Below the pieces are notes generated by a model. That model was not told the origin of the DNA and did not search any database. It was given only the letters and a program-made list of their open reading frames with translations. A DNA stretch of 7,463 nucleotides from Sulfurimonas sp. Lineage in GTDB: Bacteria > Campylobacterota > Campylobacteria > Campylobacterales > Sulfurimonadaceae. Made by a program: the position numbers and the translations under genes. Positions 1 to 5,747 of the stretch are shown here, piece by piece; within the stretch, counting starts at the first letter, position 1, and every line of letters begins with the position of its first letter. The stretch covers positions 1-7,463 of the forward strand of contig JANTGW010000046.1 in NCBI GenBank assembly GCA_024762705.1, read 5' to 3'.

Positions 1-795
1 AAAAACAGTGTCATAGAAACACTTCATTTTAAAAGAATTAAGAGTTTATTTAGTGAAGGAATTCAATCAAAGAGAACATATGAGAGTGCTGAAAATTCAA
101 AAGTAAAAGCCAACGCAGAATTGGAAAAAAATGGTCTTGATATCGAAATAGAGATGAAAAATATTGATATTTTGGAAAACGAGAAAGAGAAATTTTTGAA
201 TGATACGAATAATAAGATAAAATCTTTTGAAACGCTTATATTAACATCTGAAAATAAATTATCCTCTCTAAAAGAAAAATTACAGTTACAATCTATGAAT
301 ATTTCAAGATACAATACATCAAAAGCATATGCTGCTAAAGACGGATATGTAGTCCGTATGTATCAGAATGACACCAATAAATTGATAAAAAAAGGGGAGA
401 AAGTCCTTTTCTTCTCTCCAGATGTTAGTGTACGAACACTTTTGGTTAAGGTTTCTGACTTTAATATGCCTCTAATTAGAGCAGGGAACAAGGTAAGGAT
501 CATGTTTTATGGATGGCCGGCGATGCAGGTGCCAGGATGGCCAAAAATTAAATATGGCACTTTTGGTGGAGTCATAAAAAGAGTTGATCCCCTTTCCCAT
601 GAGCCAGGCTTTTATTATGCGTATGTTATTGAAGATCCAAAAGATCCATGGCCATCAGATCATTTGCTCAAGTTAGGTACACGGGCAAATGTGTGGGTAC
701 GTCTTGAAACTGTCCCTCTATGGTACCAGTTATGGCGGCTTATGAATGCATTACCTCCCAAAATGGGAACACAACCAGCAGGCTTGGAAAAATGA
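1..795 (+). CDS. HlyD-family periplasmic adaptor (membrane fusion) protein, 5'-truncated by window edge
   Basis: The frame is open from base 1 to the TGA at 793-795 (264 codons visible) and the start lies left of the window. Adaptors of this family bridge an inner-membrane pump and a TolC-type channel for export across both membranes. Visible layout: a Lys/Glu-rich helical, probably coiled-coil hairpin arm (visible residues about 10-105); a lipoyl-like half-motif with AAKDGYVVRM at 111-120 and KKGEKVLF at 130-137; then a beta-barrel/membrane-proximal part (about 145-235) containing the Trp/Pro-rich stretch GWPAMQVPGWP (171-181) and GTFGGVIKRVDP (186-197). The C-terminus (VPLWYQLWRLMNALPP, 238-253) is typical, as I recall, of a HlyD subfamily found next to TolC and ABC-type exporters. 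It overlaps the TolC gene by 4 bp (ATGA), so the two are probably coupled in translation. The substrate cannot be told. The internal TTG at 121 is not the start. Family call firm, specific role unknown. Confidence 0.9.
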   Translation, partial: KNSVIETLHFKRIKSLFSEGIQSKRTYESAENSKVKANAELEKNGLDIEIEMKNIDILENEKEKFLNDTNNKIKSFETLILTSENKLSSLKEKLQLQSMNISRYNTSKAYAAKDGYVVRMYQNDTNKLIKKGEKVLFFSPDVSVRTLLVKVSDFNMPLIRAGNKVRIMFYGWPAMQVPGWPKIKYGTFGGVIKRVDPLSHEPGFYYAYVIEDPKDPWPSDHLLKLGTRANVWVRLETVPLWYQLWRLMNALPPKMGTQPAGLEK

Positions 796-2138
796 AGTTA
801 GTATTGTTAGGGGTGAGCTTATTATGTACAAGTTCAGTCATGGGGAAAGAGATATTTGATAAAAAAGACATCGCAAAATATTTAACACTTAAGAATCCTT
901 TTTATTATTCTGCCATTGGAAAAAAGTTTATCTATGAAGAGAAAGAAAAGTACCATTTAGGTGCTTTTGATACAAAGCTAAAAGCAAAATATGATAACAA
1001 AGATTATGGTGCAAGTGAAGGTGAGTTTCTAAACATTGGAGTGGAAAAACCCATAAGTAACGGTATAGATCTTAGCCTGGATTATCGTAAGGCAACGGGT
1101 GTACAAGAGTATAACAATATTAAAACAGGTAAAGAAGGTGAAGTTCTTATAGGTGTGAAGGTTCCCGTTTTTTCGGTGATTGAAAATATCAATGAACGTG
1201 AGTACAATCTTAATTCTGCTTCCATTGAGAGCAAAAGAATGAATTCAGTAACCCATGATAATCTGCGAATGTTACATTATAAAATTATTTACAGTTATTA
1301 TAAACTTTTGTACTATAAAGGAGTTCTCTCACTTGTAAAGGATCTTTTGACTAATGCAAAAGAACGGGAAAAATATATCCAAGAAAGTGTAAAGAAAGGT
1401 GCTGTATCAGAGATATCACTTTTAGAAGTGAAGCAGCAGATCATTAACAGAGAACAAAATCTACTCTCTGCAAAAAACCTATACGAAGGCGCATTACTTG
1501 AATTTGTCAAGTATTTAAATTTTGATGTTAAGACATTTTTTAAACACTATAGACTCTCTTCTCTTGAAAAGGTTTCCCATAAACATAAAGGAGTAAAAGA
1601 AGCGATAGCGTTTGCTTTAGATCACAGACCGGACTTAAAAGTCTTTGATTATGATAAAGAGAAATTGAAGTTAGATGACCATTACAGTAATTTATTGAAA
1701 TATCCTGATTTAAAATTAGCCCTTTACGGATCTCATGATATACAGTACGGTAACGGTTTTAAGTTTGCATTGGAAATGGGTTTCCCTGTTGAGCAAAGTA
1801 AATATCGGGCAAAAAGTATGGAGATAAAAAGCAGTCTTCTTAATATTGAAAAAAAGGCAGAGATGAAGATCATTAACATTAAAATCACTGTCAGGAACAT
1901 TATTAATACACTTGAGACACTCTTAGGGAATATCAAAAAATCACAGGCTGAAATTCGTCTTGTGGAAAAATTGGAAAATGCTGAAAATAAAAAATACAAA
2001 TTAGGGTTAAGTACAATATTTATGGTGAACCAAAGAGAACTATATACACTGCAGGTAAAACAAAAACTCTTAAAATATCATTTAGACTATCTTATATTGC
2101 AAGAAGAATTAAATAAAGAGATCAATGCACCTTTGTAG
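792..2138 (+). CDS. TolC-family outer-membrane efflux/secretion channel
   Basis: The predicted protein has 448 residues, a usual TolC-family length. I chose the ATG at 792 rather than the in-frame ATG at 720 because it overlaps the HlyD stop as ATGA, has GGAAAA just upstream, and begins a clean signal peptide (MKLVLLGVSLLCTSSVMG, cleavage near residue 18). The Cys at 12 does not sit in a proper lipobox, so lipidation is unlikely. Family features: a beta-strand-rich stretch at about 58-128 with alternating polar/apolar residues, long alpha-helical segments at about 130-245 and 335-445, the internal-repeat signature ALDHRPDLKVFDYD (275-288), and KYKLGLSTIFMVNQREL (401-417), the usual E/N-x-Y-x-x-G-x-S-x-x-x-V motif of the second repeat. 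TolC proteins form a trimeric duct through the outer membrane and periplasm; this one probably pairs with the HlyD protein encoded upstream. It is Lys-rich and AT-rich, and its stop is only 7 bp from the convergent flavoprotein stop. Confidence 0.9.
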   Translation: MKLVLLGVSLLCTSSVMGKEIFDKKDIAKYLTLKNPFYYSAIGKKFIYEEKEKYHLGAFDTKLKAKYDNKDYGASEGEFLNIGVEKPISNGIDLSLDYRKATGVQEYNNIKTGKEGEVLIGVKVPVFSVIENINEREYNLNSASIESKRMNSVTHDNLRMLHYKIIYSYYKLLYYKGVLSLVKDLLTNAKEREKYIQESVKKGAVSEISLLEVKQQIINREQNLLSAKNLYEGALLEFVKYLNFDVKTFFKHYRLSSLEKVSHKHKGVKEAIAFALDHRPDLKVFDYDKEKLKLDDHYSNLLKYPDLKLALYGSHDIQYGNGFKFALEMGFPVEQSKYRAKSMEIKSSLLNIEKKAEMKIINIKITVRNIINTLETLLGNIKKSQAEIRLVEKLENAENKKYKLGLSTIFMVNQRELYTLQVKQKLLKYHLDYLILQEELNKEINAPL

Positions 2139-2145
2139 GAAAAGT

Positions 2146-3387
2146 TTATCTTAACATCCCTGCTAAGTAGCCGCTTGCAAAAGACCATTGCAGATTATAT
2201 CCGCCACAGGGACCATCCAAATTCATCACTTCACCACAAAAATAAAGTCCGTTTAATTTTTTACTTTGCATGGTGTAAGGGTCTATCTCTTTAAGATGTA
2301 TGCCTCCTCGGGTGATCATCGCCATTTTGAAGCCATCATGTCCGTTGATGGTAAGCGGTGTCCATGCAAGGAGTTTGATGAGTTTGTCTCTTGATACACC
2401 TGCCTGTTTACCCAAGGTGAGAGTAGGGTCAATTTCTGTTAATTTACAGAGTGCCAGACTGACTGACTCAGGAAGAAGCGTTTGAAGTAATTGAAGGGTA
2501 TTTTGATGTGGGTCTTTGGTTTGTTCTTTTTTAAAGTGTTCCCGTATTTGCTCCTCGTTCAAGCCTTTGGTAAGGTTTGCCAGTACAGGCACTTCATCAA
2601 ATTTAGATAAAAGAGGCGTGATCTCTCGGGAAAAATCCAATACCACCGGTCCGCGTATACCACCTTTGGTAAAGATAAGGTCTCCCTTGGCTCTAAGTTT
2701 TTTATACTTTTTAATATCAACGTGCATGGCGACCTTCGCAATGGTATCTGCTCTACAGTTTTCCACCCATGTTTCTTTTACTTTGAGTGGCATCATAGCA
2801 GGGTAAAGCTCCGTCACTTTATGTCCTACAGATGCTGCCATGGGGTAACCGTCTCCTTCCGCACCAAGGACGGGGTAACCCATGCCTCCGGATGCTATGA
2901 CCACTGCATCTCCATGAAAAGTATCATTTTGTGTCTGTACACCGGTTACTTTAACGCCATCATGTTCCAAGGTCACTGCTTTTTGGGAACAGAGTACTTT
3001 GACACCCAAGTTTTGCATTTCCTGTGCCATGGCATTGATGATGGTCGAAGAGCTGTGTGTCACAGGAAAAACACGGTAACCGTCAGGCGCATGACTCTCT
3101 ACCCCGAGTTCTTTAAAAAATGTCATGAGTGCTTTATGGTCCAAAGCCTCAAGAGCAGGGGTCATAAAACGACCGTCACGTCCAAAACGTGCCATGAAAT
3201 CTTCATTTGAAAGCGTATTGGTAAGGTTGCAGCGTCCGCCACCCGTGGCTTTGAGTTTTGCACCTATTTTGGAAAGTTTTTCTAAGAGCAGGACAGACTT
3301 ACCCTCGCGTGCAGCGGTAATCGCAGCCATCATCCCCGCTGCACCTGAACCTATGACGATGAGTTGATAAGGCTGAGAGATACTCAT
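2146..3387 (-). CDS. HI0933/BaiN-family NAD(P)/FAD-dependent oxidoreductase
   Basis: The complete protein has 413 residues, normal for the HI0933-like (YhiN/BaiN) flavoproteins, which are soluble cytoplasmic enzymes; most members have no proven substrate. Motifs seen: N-terminal Rossmann FAD-binding fold VIGSGAAGMMAA (11-22) ending in the acidic LLLEK (33-37); the family hallmark KATGGGRCNLTN (46-57); VVIASGGMGYPVLGAEGDGY (162-181); FTKGGIRGPVVLDFSR (239-254); ITRGGIHLKEIDP (358-370); and the C-terminal FAD-contacting block FCGEVMNLDGPCGGYNLQWS (383-402). All glycine motifs are intact, so the enzyme should be functional. Its ATG directly follows the TAG of the upstream membrane-protein gene and has no strong ribosome binding site of its own, which points to translational coupling. 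Compared with the neighbouring exporter genes it is clearly richer in G and C. The family is sometimes annotated as an aminoacetone oxidase; nothing here supports that narrower name. Confidence 0.92.
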   Translation of the reverse strand: MSISQPYQLIVIGSGAAGMMAAITAAREGKSVLLLEKLSKIGAKLKATGGGRCNLTNTLSNEDFMARFGRDGRFMTPALEALDHKALMTFFKELGVESHAPDGYRVFPVTHSSSTIINAMAQEMQNLGVKVLCSQKAVTLEHDGVKVTGVQTQNDTFHGDAVVIASGGMGYPVLGAEGDGYPMAASVGHKVTELYPAMMPLKVKETWVENCRADTIAKVAMHVDIKKYKKLRAKGDLIFTKGGIRGPVVLDFSREITPLLSKFDEVPVLANLTKGLNEEQIREHFKKEQTKDPHQNTLQLLQTLLPESVSLALCKLTEIDPTLTLGKQAGVSRDKLIKLLAWTPLTINGHDGFKMAMITRGGIHLKEIDPYTMQSKKLNGLYFCGEVMNLDGPCGGYNLQWSFASGYLAGMLR

Positions 3388-3840
3388 CTATGCCAATGCG
3401 TCATAAAGACGAGTGACCAAATATTCAACTGCAAGTATAGTGATAACAACAACGATAAATGTCACAACACCATGATAGGCACCTGCAAAGACAATGGCAT
3501 CACCAAAGAGAAACTGAAGTACCCAAAGCATGACAAACTTGGAGGCAAAGAGTACAAACCACGTAGAGAAGATATGCAATATTTTTTTATTTAACTTTTC
3601 ATTTGACTTCATGTAGTGTGAAATGCGATGTTCCAAAGAGATGGTCATTTTCAGGAGTACCTGCAGTACAATGGCAATAAAGAGTGAAACACCAAAAGAA
3701 GTAATGGTGACTTTATCCCAATATTCGGCAAAAAAGTTTAATACCATCAGGTCGACCAATGTCCATGTGAGATATTTTAAAAAGAATTGCTGTTTAGGAG
3801 ATGGGGTCTTTAATCTAGGTGTTTCTGTTGTCTGGTTCAT
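3388..3840 (-). CDS. small four-helix integral membrane protein, function unknown
   Basis: The protein has 150 residues and no family I recognise. Four hydrophobic segments are visible, at about residues 22-40, 46-65, 88-112 and 118-142. The central stretch (67-87) is hydrophilic and Lys/His/Asn-rich. The N-terminus (1-18) is polar with Lys and Pro and shows no cleavable signal peptide. The second helix is followed by KMTISLEHRISHYMKSNEKL, a charged, probably cytoplasmic loop. Histidines at 71, 75, 89 and 123 exist, but no metal or heme motif is evident. The start is supported by AAGGAT about 6 bases upstream and a TATAAT box just before it. The gene abuts the HI0933-type flavoprotein gene (TAG|ATG), so the two are certainly cotranscribed if that promoter is used. 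A functional link, such as a membrane anchor or redox partner, is only a guess. Confidence 0.8.
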   Translation of the reverse strand: MNQTTETPRLKTPSPKQQFFLKYLTWTLVDLMVLNFFAEYWDKVTITSFGVSLFIAIVLQVLLKMTISLEHRISHYMKSNEKLNKKILHIFSTWFVLFASKFVMLWVLQFLFGDAIVFAGAYHGVVTFIVVVITILAVEYLVTRLYDALA

Positions 3841-3863
3841 AATTAATCCTTATTTTGGCAGTG

Positions 3864-3869
3864 ATTATA
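3864..3869 (-). promoter_or_regulatory. -10 box of the membrane protein-flavoprotein operon
   Basis: A perfect TATAAT reads on the minus strand (ATTATA on plus). Transcription would start near 3857 and give a leader of about 17 bases holding AAGGAT and then the ATG at 3840. No TTGACA-like -35 is seen at the usual distance, as is common for sigma-70 promoters in Campylobacterota. Confidence 0.55.
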
Positions 3870-3909
3870 GAACATAGGTATAAAGATTTAGTTGAAAAGT
3901 GATTAAAAA

Positions 3910-3921
3910 TGTGAGTTCACA
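3910..3921. repeat. short imperfect dyad TGTGA-GT-TCACA
   Basis: Two 5-bp inverted half-sites, TGTGA and TCACA, are separated by 2 bases, between the two divergent promoters. The half-sites are CRP/FNR-like, but the classical spacing is 6 bases, so this is not a standard CRP site. It could be an operator for a different regulator or chance. Confidence 0.25.
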
Positions 3922-3941
3922 CTTAGTTAATACTTTTTAGT

Positions 3942-3947
3942 TATAAT
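3942..3947 (+). promoter_or_regulatory. -10 box (TATAAT) pointing toward the intergenic inverted repeat
   Basis: A perfect TATAAT lies on the plus strand after a T-rich stretch (ACTTTTTAGT). The predicted start, near 3953-3955, coincides with the left arm of an 11-bp inverted repeat. It lies about 150 bases ahead of the methyltransferase ATG and is therefore either a distal promoter with a structured leader or the promoter of a separate small RNA. Confidence 0.4.
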
Positions 3948-3954
3948 TTTTTTA

Positions 3955-4026
3955 ATCCTTCCTAATAGAAGCATGTTGTCTCCCCATAACTAAACATACT
4001 TTTTCCCTTTAAACTTTAGGAAGGAT
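3955..4026 (+). repeat. 11-bp perfect inverted repeat enclosing 50 bases; possible structured RNA
   Basis: ATCCTTCCTAA (3955-3965) and TTAGGAAGGAT (4016-4026) are exact reverse complements. If transcribed from the TATAAT box at 3942-3947 they would pair the 5' end with a downstream segment as a closing stem. Inside, ATGTT (3973-3977) can pair with AACAT (3993-3997), exposing the pyrimidine/C-rich loop GTCTCCCC. No strong intrinsic terminator follows. I recognise no RNA family: it lacks the SRP RNA core and does not resemble tmRNA, a tRNA or 6S RNA in length. The repeat is seen directly; the RNA is an inference. Confidence 0.5.
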
Positions 4027-4061
4027 ACTTCTTCGCAATCTATCATTCTAAACACCTGTGT

Positions 4062-4067
4062 TAAAAT
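4062..4067 (+). promoter_or_regulatory. probable proximal -10 box of the 308-residue methyltransferase gene
   Basis: TAAAAT (5 of 6 matches to TATAAT) is preceded by TGTGT. A start near 4074 would give a leader of about 20 bases carrying AAAGG (4084-4088), 6 bases before the ATG at 4095. No -35 box is seen. Confidence 0.4.
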
Positions 4068-4094
4068 AGTGTCACTGAAACCTAAAGGTACGCA

Positions 4095-5021
4095 ATGATA
4101 TTTACACATCATACCATGCAAGAGATATTTCCTATACTTCAGAATAGACTGAAAACAGAAACTGTCATTTCTTTTAATGTACTTGATCCAGATTTAGGTG
4201 AAGGTTATGCCGGTACTCACATCATTATAGATAAGCTTACCTATATATACAGAGGCTATAAAACATGGACAGATTTGGCAGAACTTTTACTGTGTAAGAT
4301 GCATACACCCAAAGAGGGTCTATATCCTTTGGTTACACTGAGGTTTGAAAAGTTAAATACTCAATATTCTTTTCATCTGGATAGAGAAAGTCCCAAAGAA
4401 GAAAAGTATGGGGTAGACTCACACTTTTCTTCTATACAGAAAATGGAAGAGCCGGCTTTTCTCTACTACTACACACAGGCACTCAAAAATGCTAAACTGT
4501 CTCAACGTAGACGTGTTTTAAATCTTGGTATCAATACCGGTGATGAATTTTCCGTTATAAAAAACAGTTTGGATACTCATACGTATGATAATATGGAGTT
4601 TGTAGGGATAGACCATTCAAAATCAGCTATAGCTTATGCAAATACCTTGTTTACGGAAGAGAATGTTAAACTCTATGCCCATGACATAAATGCTTTGGAA
4701 GATTTAAATTTAGAGAGATTTGATTTACTGATAAGTATAGGAACACTACAAAGTCCCAGCATAAAGTTTAAATCTTTTTTTATGTCGTTGGTACAAAACT
4801 ATTTGGAAAAAGATGCAGCTATAATTCTTGGATTTCCCAACTCAAGGTGGGTAGGGGGAGAAATGATCTACGGAGCAAAAGCACCAAACTATGCCATGTC
4901 AGAGATGTCTTTGCTCTATAATGATGTCATCTTTTGCAAAAAATATTTGCAACAACATAAGTACAGGGTAACACTGACAGGGAAACAATACATATTTTTG
5001 ACTGCTACAAAGATACTTTAA
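4095..5021 (+). CDS. class I SAM-dependent methyltransferase with an unrecognised N-terminal domain
   Basis: The complete protein has 308 residues. The start is supported by AAAGG six bases upstream. The C-terminal two thirds form a Rossmann-type methyltransferase: motif I VLNLGINTGDEF (141-152), acidic ribose-binding turn GIDHSKSAIAYA (171-182), a motif II/III region LYAHDINALEDL (193-204), and strand-4 motif FDLLISIGTLQS (209-220). The last acidic position of the usual LDLG motif is Asn143 here (LNLG). The first 115 or so residues (including VLDPDLGEGYAGTHIII at 29-45 and the KTWTDLAELL helix at 56-65) match nothing I recognise and may bind the substrate. No signal peptide or membrane segment is present, so it is cytoplasmic. 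The cytochrome gene follows on the same strand after 50 bases. Substrate (small molecule, protein or RNA) unknown; the fold is fairly sure. Confidence 0.82.
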   Translation: MIFTHHTMQEIFPILQNRLKTETVISFNVLDPDLGEGYAGTHIIIDKLTYIYRGYKTWTDLAELLLCKMHTPKEGLYPLVTLRFEKLNTQYSFHLDRESPKEEKYGVDSHFSSIQKMEEPAFLYYYTQALKNAKLSQRRRVLNLGINTGDEFSVIKNSLDTHTYDNMEFVGIDHSKSAIAYANTLFTEENVKLYAHDINALEDLNLERFDLLISIGTLQSPSIKFKSFFMSLVQNYLEKDAAIILGFPNSRWVGGEMIYGAKAPNYAMSEMSLLYNDVIFCKKYLQQHKYRVTLTGKQYIFLTATKIL

Positions 5022-5032
5022 GCTCCTTAAGC

Positions 5033-5058
5033 AATAATATTTTTAAATAAAAATTATT
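5033..5058 (+). repeat. A/T-only inverted repeat in the leader of the cytochrome gene
   Basis: AATAAT-A-TTTTT (5033-5044) and AAAAATTATT (5049-5058) are complementary apart from one bulged base. It lies in the 50-bp gap between the methyltransferase stop and the cytochrome start, ahead of a weak AGG ribosome binding site (5063-5065). It contains no G or C, so the hairpin is weak. The same stretch offers a poor -10 (TAATAT, 5035-5040), so the cytochrome gene may have its own promoter or be read from upstream. Confidence 0.3.
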
Positions 5059-5071
5059 ATTTAGGTTAATC

Positions 5072-5656
5072 ATGAAAACAAACACACTTTTTATCGCAGC
5101 ACTTCTAAGCACTTCTTTGTCTCTTGCATCTGATACTAAGCCTACCGATATCTCAGATATGACACTGAAGCAAGAAGGTGTTAAATATATCAAAATGTTA
5201 GGTGGAGCACTTAAAGGAGAACTGCAGACACATATGAAAGCAGACAAGACAGGACTTGGGGCTATGGGCTTCTGCACGGCACAGGCAGAGAATATTACAA
5301 AAGAAGTGAACAGTAAACTTCCAAAATATGCTTCAGTTAGGCGTACAGCACTTAAGACAAGAAATGAAAAGAATGTTGCTGATGCTATAGACCTAAAAGT
5401 CATGCAGGAATATGAGGAAAGTATAGAAGAGAAAACCTTTTTACCTGCAGATATCAAAGTAGTAGAAGAGGGTAACACTGTAAGAGTTTATAAACCACTG
5501 CTTACAAAAGGTGTCTGTCTAAAATGTCATGGTACGGATATAAGCAAAGAAATTCAAGAAGAGATCAAAAATAATTACCCCAAAGATAAGGCTGTTGGTT
5601 TTAAAGAGGGATCATTAAGAGGAATGATCGTTGCTGAGATCAAAAAACATCCCTAA
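5072..5656 (+). CDS. periplasmic monoheme c-type cytochrome, Tll0287-like (DUF3365) family
   Basis: The complete protein has 194 residues. A Sec signal peptide (MKTNTLFIAALLSTSLSLAS, cleavage near 20) places it in the periplasm. A single heme-c attachment motif, CLKCH (149-153), sits late in the protein, followed by GTDISKEIQEEI and a Gly-rich C-terminus (GFKEGSLRGMIVAEI, 176-190). This is the order of the Tll0287-like/DUF3365 domain: a helical N-terminal part with a conserved Cys (GFCTAQA, Cys68), a PAS-like core (about 85-145), then CxxCH. In the cyanobacterial member Tll0287 the heme is ligated by His and Cys; His153 and Cys68 would be the equivalents here. Such domains are often found alone or as sensor inputs of kinases and chemoreceptors. 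This one has no output domain, so it is a soluble low-potential electron carrier, redox sensor or gas-binding protein. It is downstream of the methyltransferase, possibly cotranscribed. Confidence 0.88.
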   Translation: MKTNTLFIAALLSTSLSLASDTKPTDISDMTLKQEGVKYIKMLGGALKGELQTHMKADKTGLGAMGFCTAQAENITKEVNSKLPKYASVRRTALKTRNEKNVADAIDLKVMQEYEESIEEKTFLPADIKVVEEGNTVRVYKPLLTKGVCLKCHGTDISKEIQEEIKNNYPKDKAVGFKEGSLRGMIVAEIKKHP

Positions 5657-5719
5657 TAGATGTTCTTTGTCTTGAAAGGTAGATAGTATAAACGGGGTGT
5701 TAAAATGCTTGTTAGAATG

Positions 5720-5740
5720 TGTTACTACAATGTAGTAACA
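5720..5740. terminator. 21-bp perfect palindrome between convergent genes, probable terminator
   Basis: TGTTACTACA-A-TGTAGTAACA forms a stem of 9 usable base pairs with an AAT loop, extendable by two G-U pairs. It lies between the cytochrome stop (5656) and the convergent stop at 5748, where a shared terminator is expected. The plus-strand T-run (ATCTTTTT, 5749-5756) is about 8 bases from the stem, and there is no clear T-run in the minus direction, so it is not a textbook intrinsic terminator. A protein-binding palindrome is an alternative. Confidence 0.5.
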
Positions 5741-5747
5741 TGAGACT

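Noticed and set aside
720..791. Earlier in-frame ATG at 720 as start of the TolC gene
   Set aside because: It would overlap the HlyD gene by 76 bp and bury the signal peptide behind 24 extra residues; the ATG at 792 gives the ATGA overlap and a clean signal peptide.
2722..3210. 162-codon plus-strand ORF antisense to the flavoprotein gene
   Set aside because: It lies wholly opposite an intact HI0933-family gene with all motifs in order. Its translation is rich in His and Cys without any domain, and no ribosome binding site precedes it; it is a shadow frame.
3910..3921. CRP/FNR operator at TGTGA-GT-TCACA
   Set aside because: The half-sites are right but the spacer is 2 bases instead of 6, so I list it only as an imperfect dyad and do not claim a regulator.
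3973..3993. Six-codon leader peptide (MLSPHN) inside the intergenic repeat
   Set aside because: No convincing ribosome binding site, no run of regulatory codons, and very short; likely chance.
5005..5478. 157-codon minus-strand ORF antisense to the cytochrome gene
   Set aside because: The opposite strand encodes a signal peptide, CxxCH and family-wide features. The antisense translation is Ser/Phe-rich noise typical of a mirrored frame.
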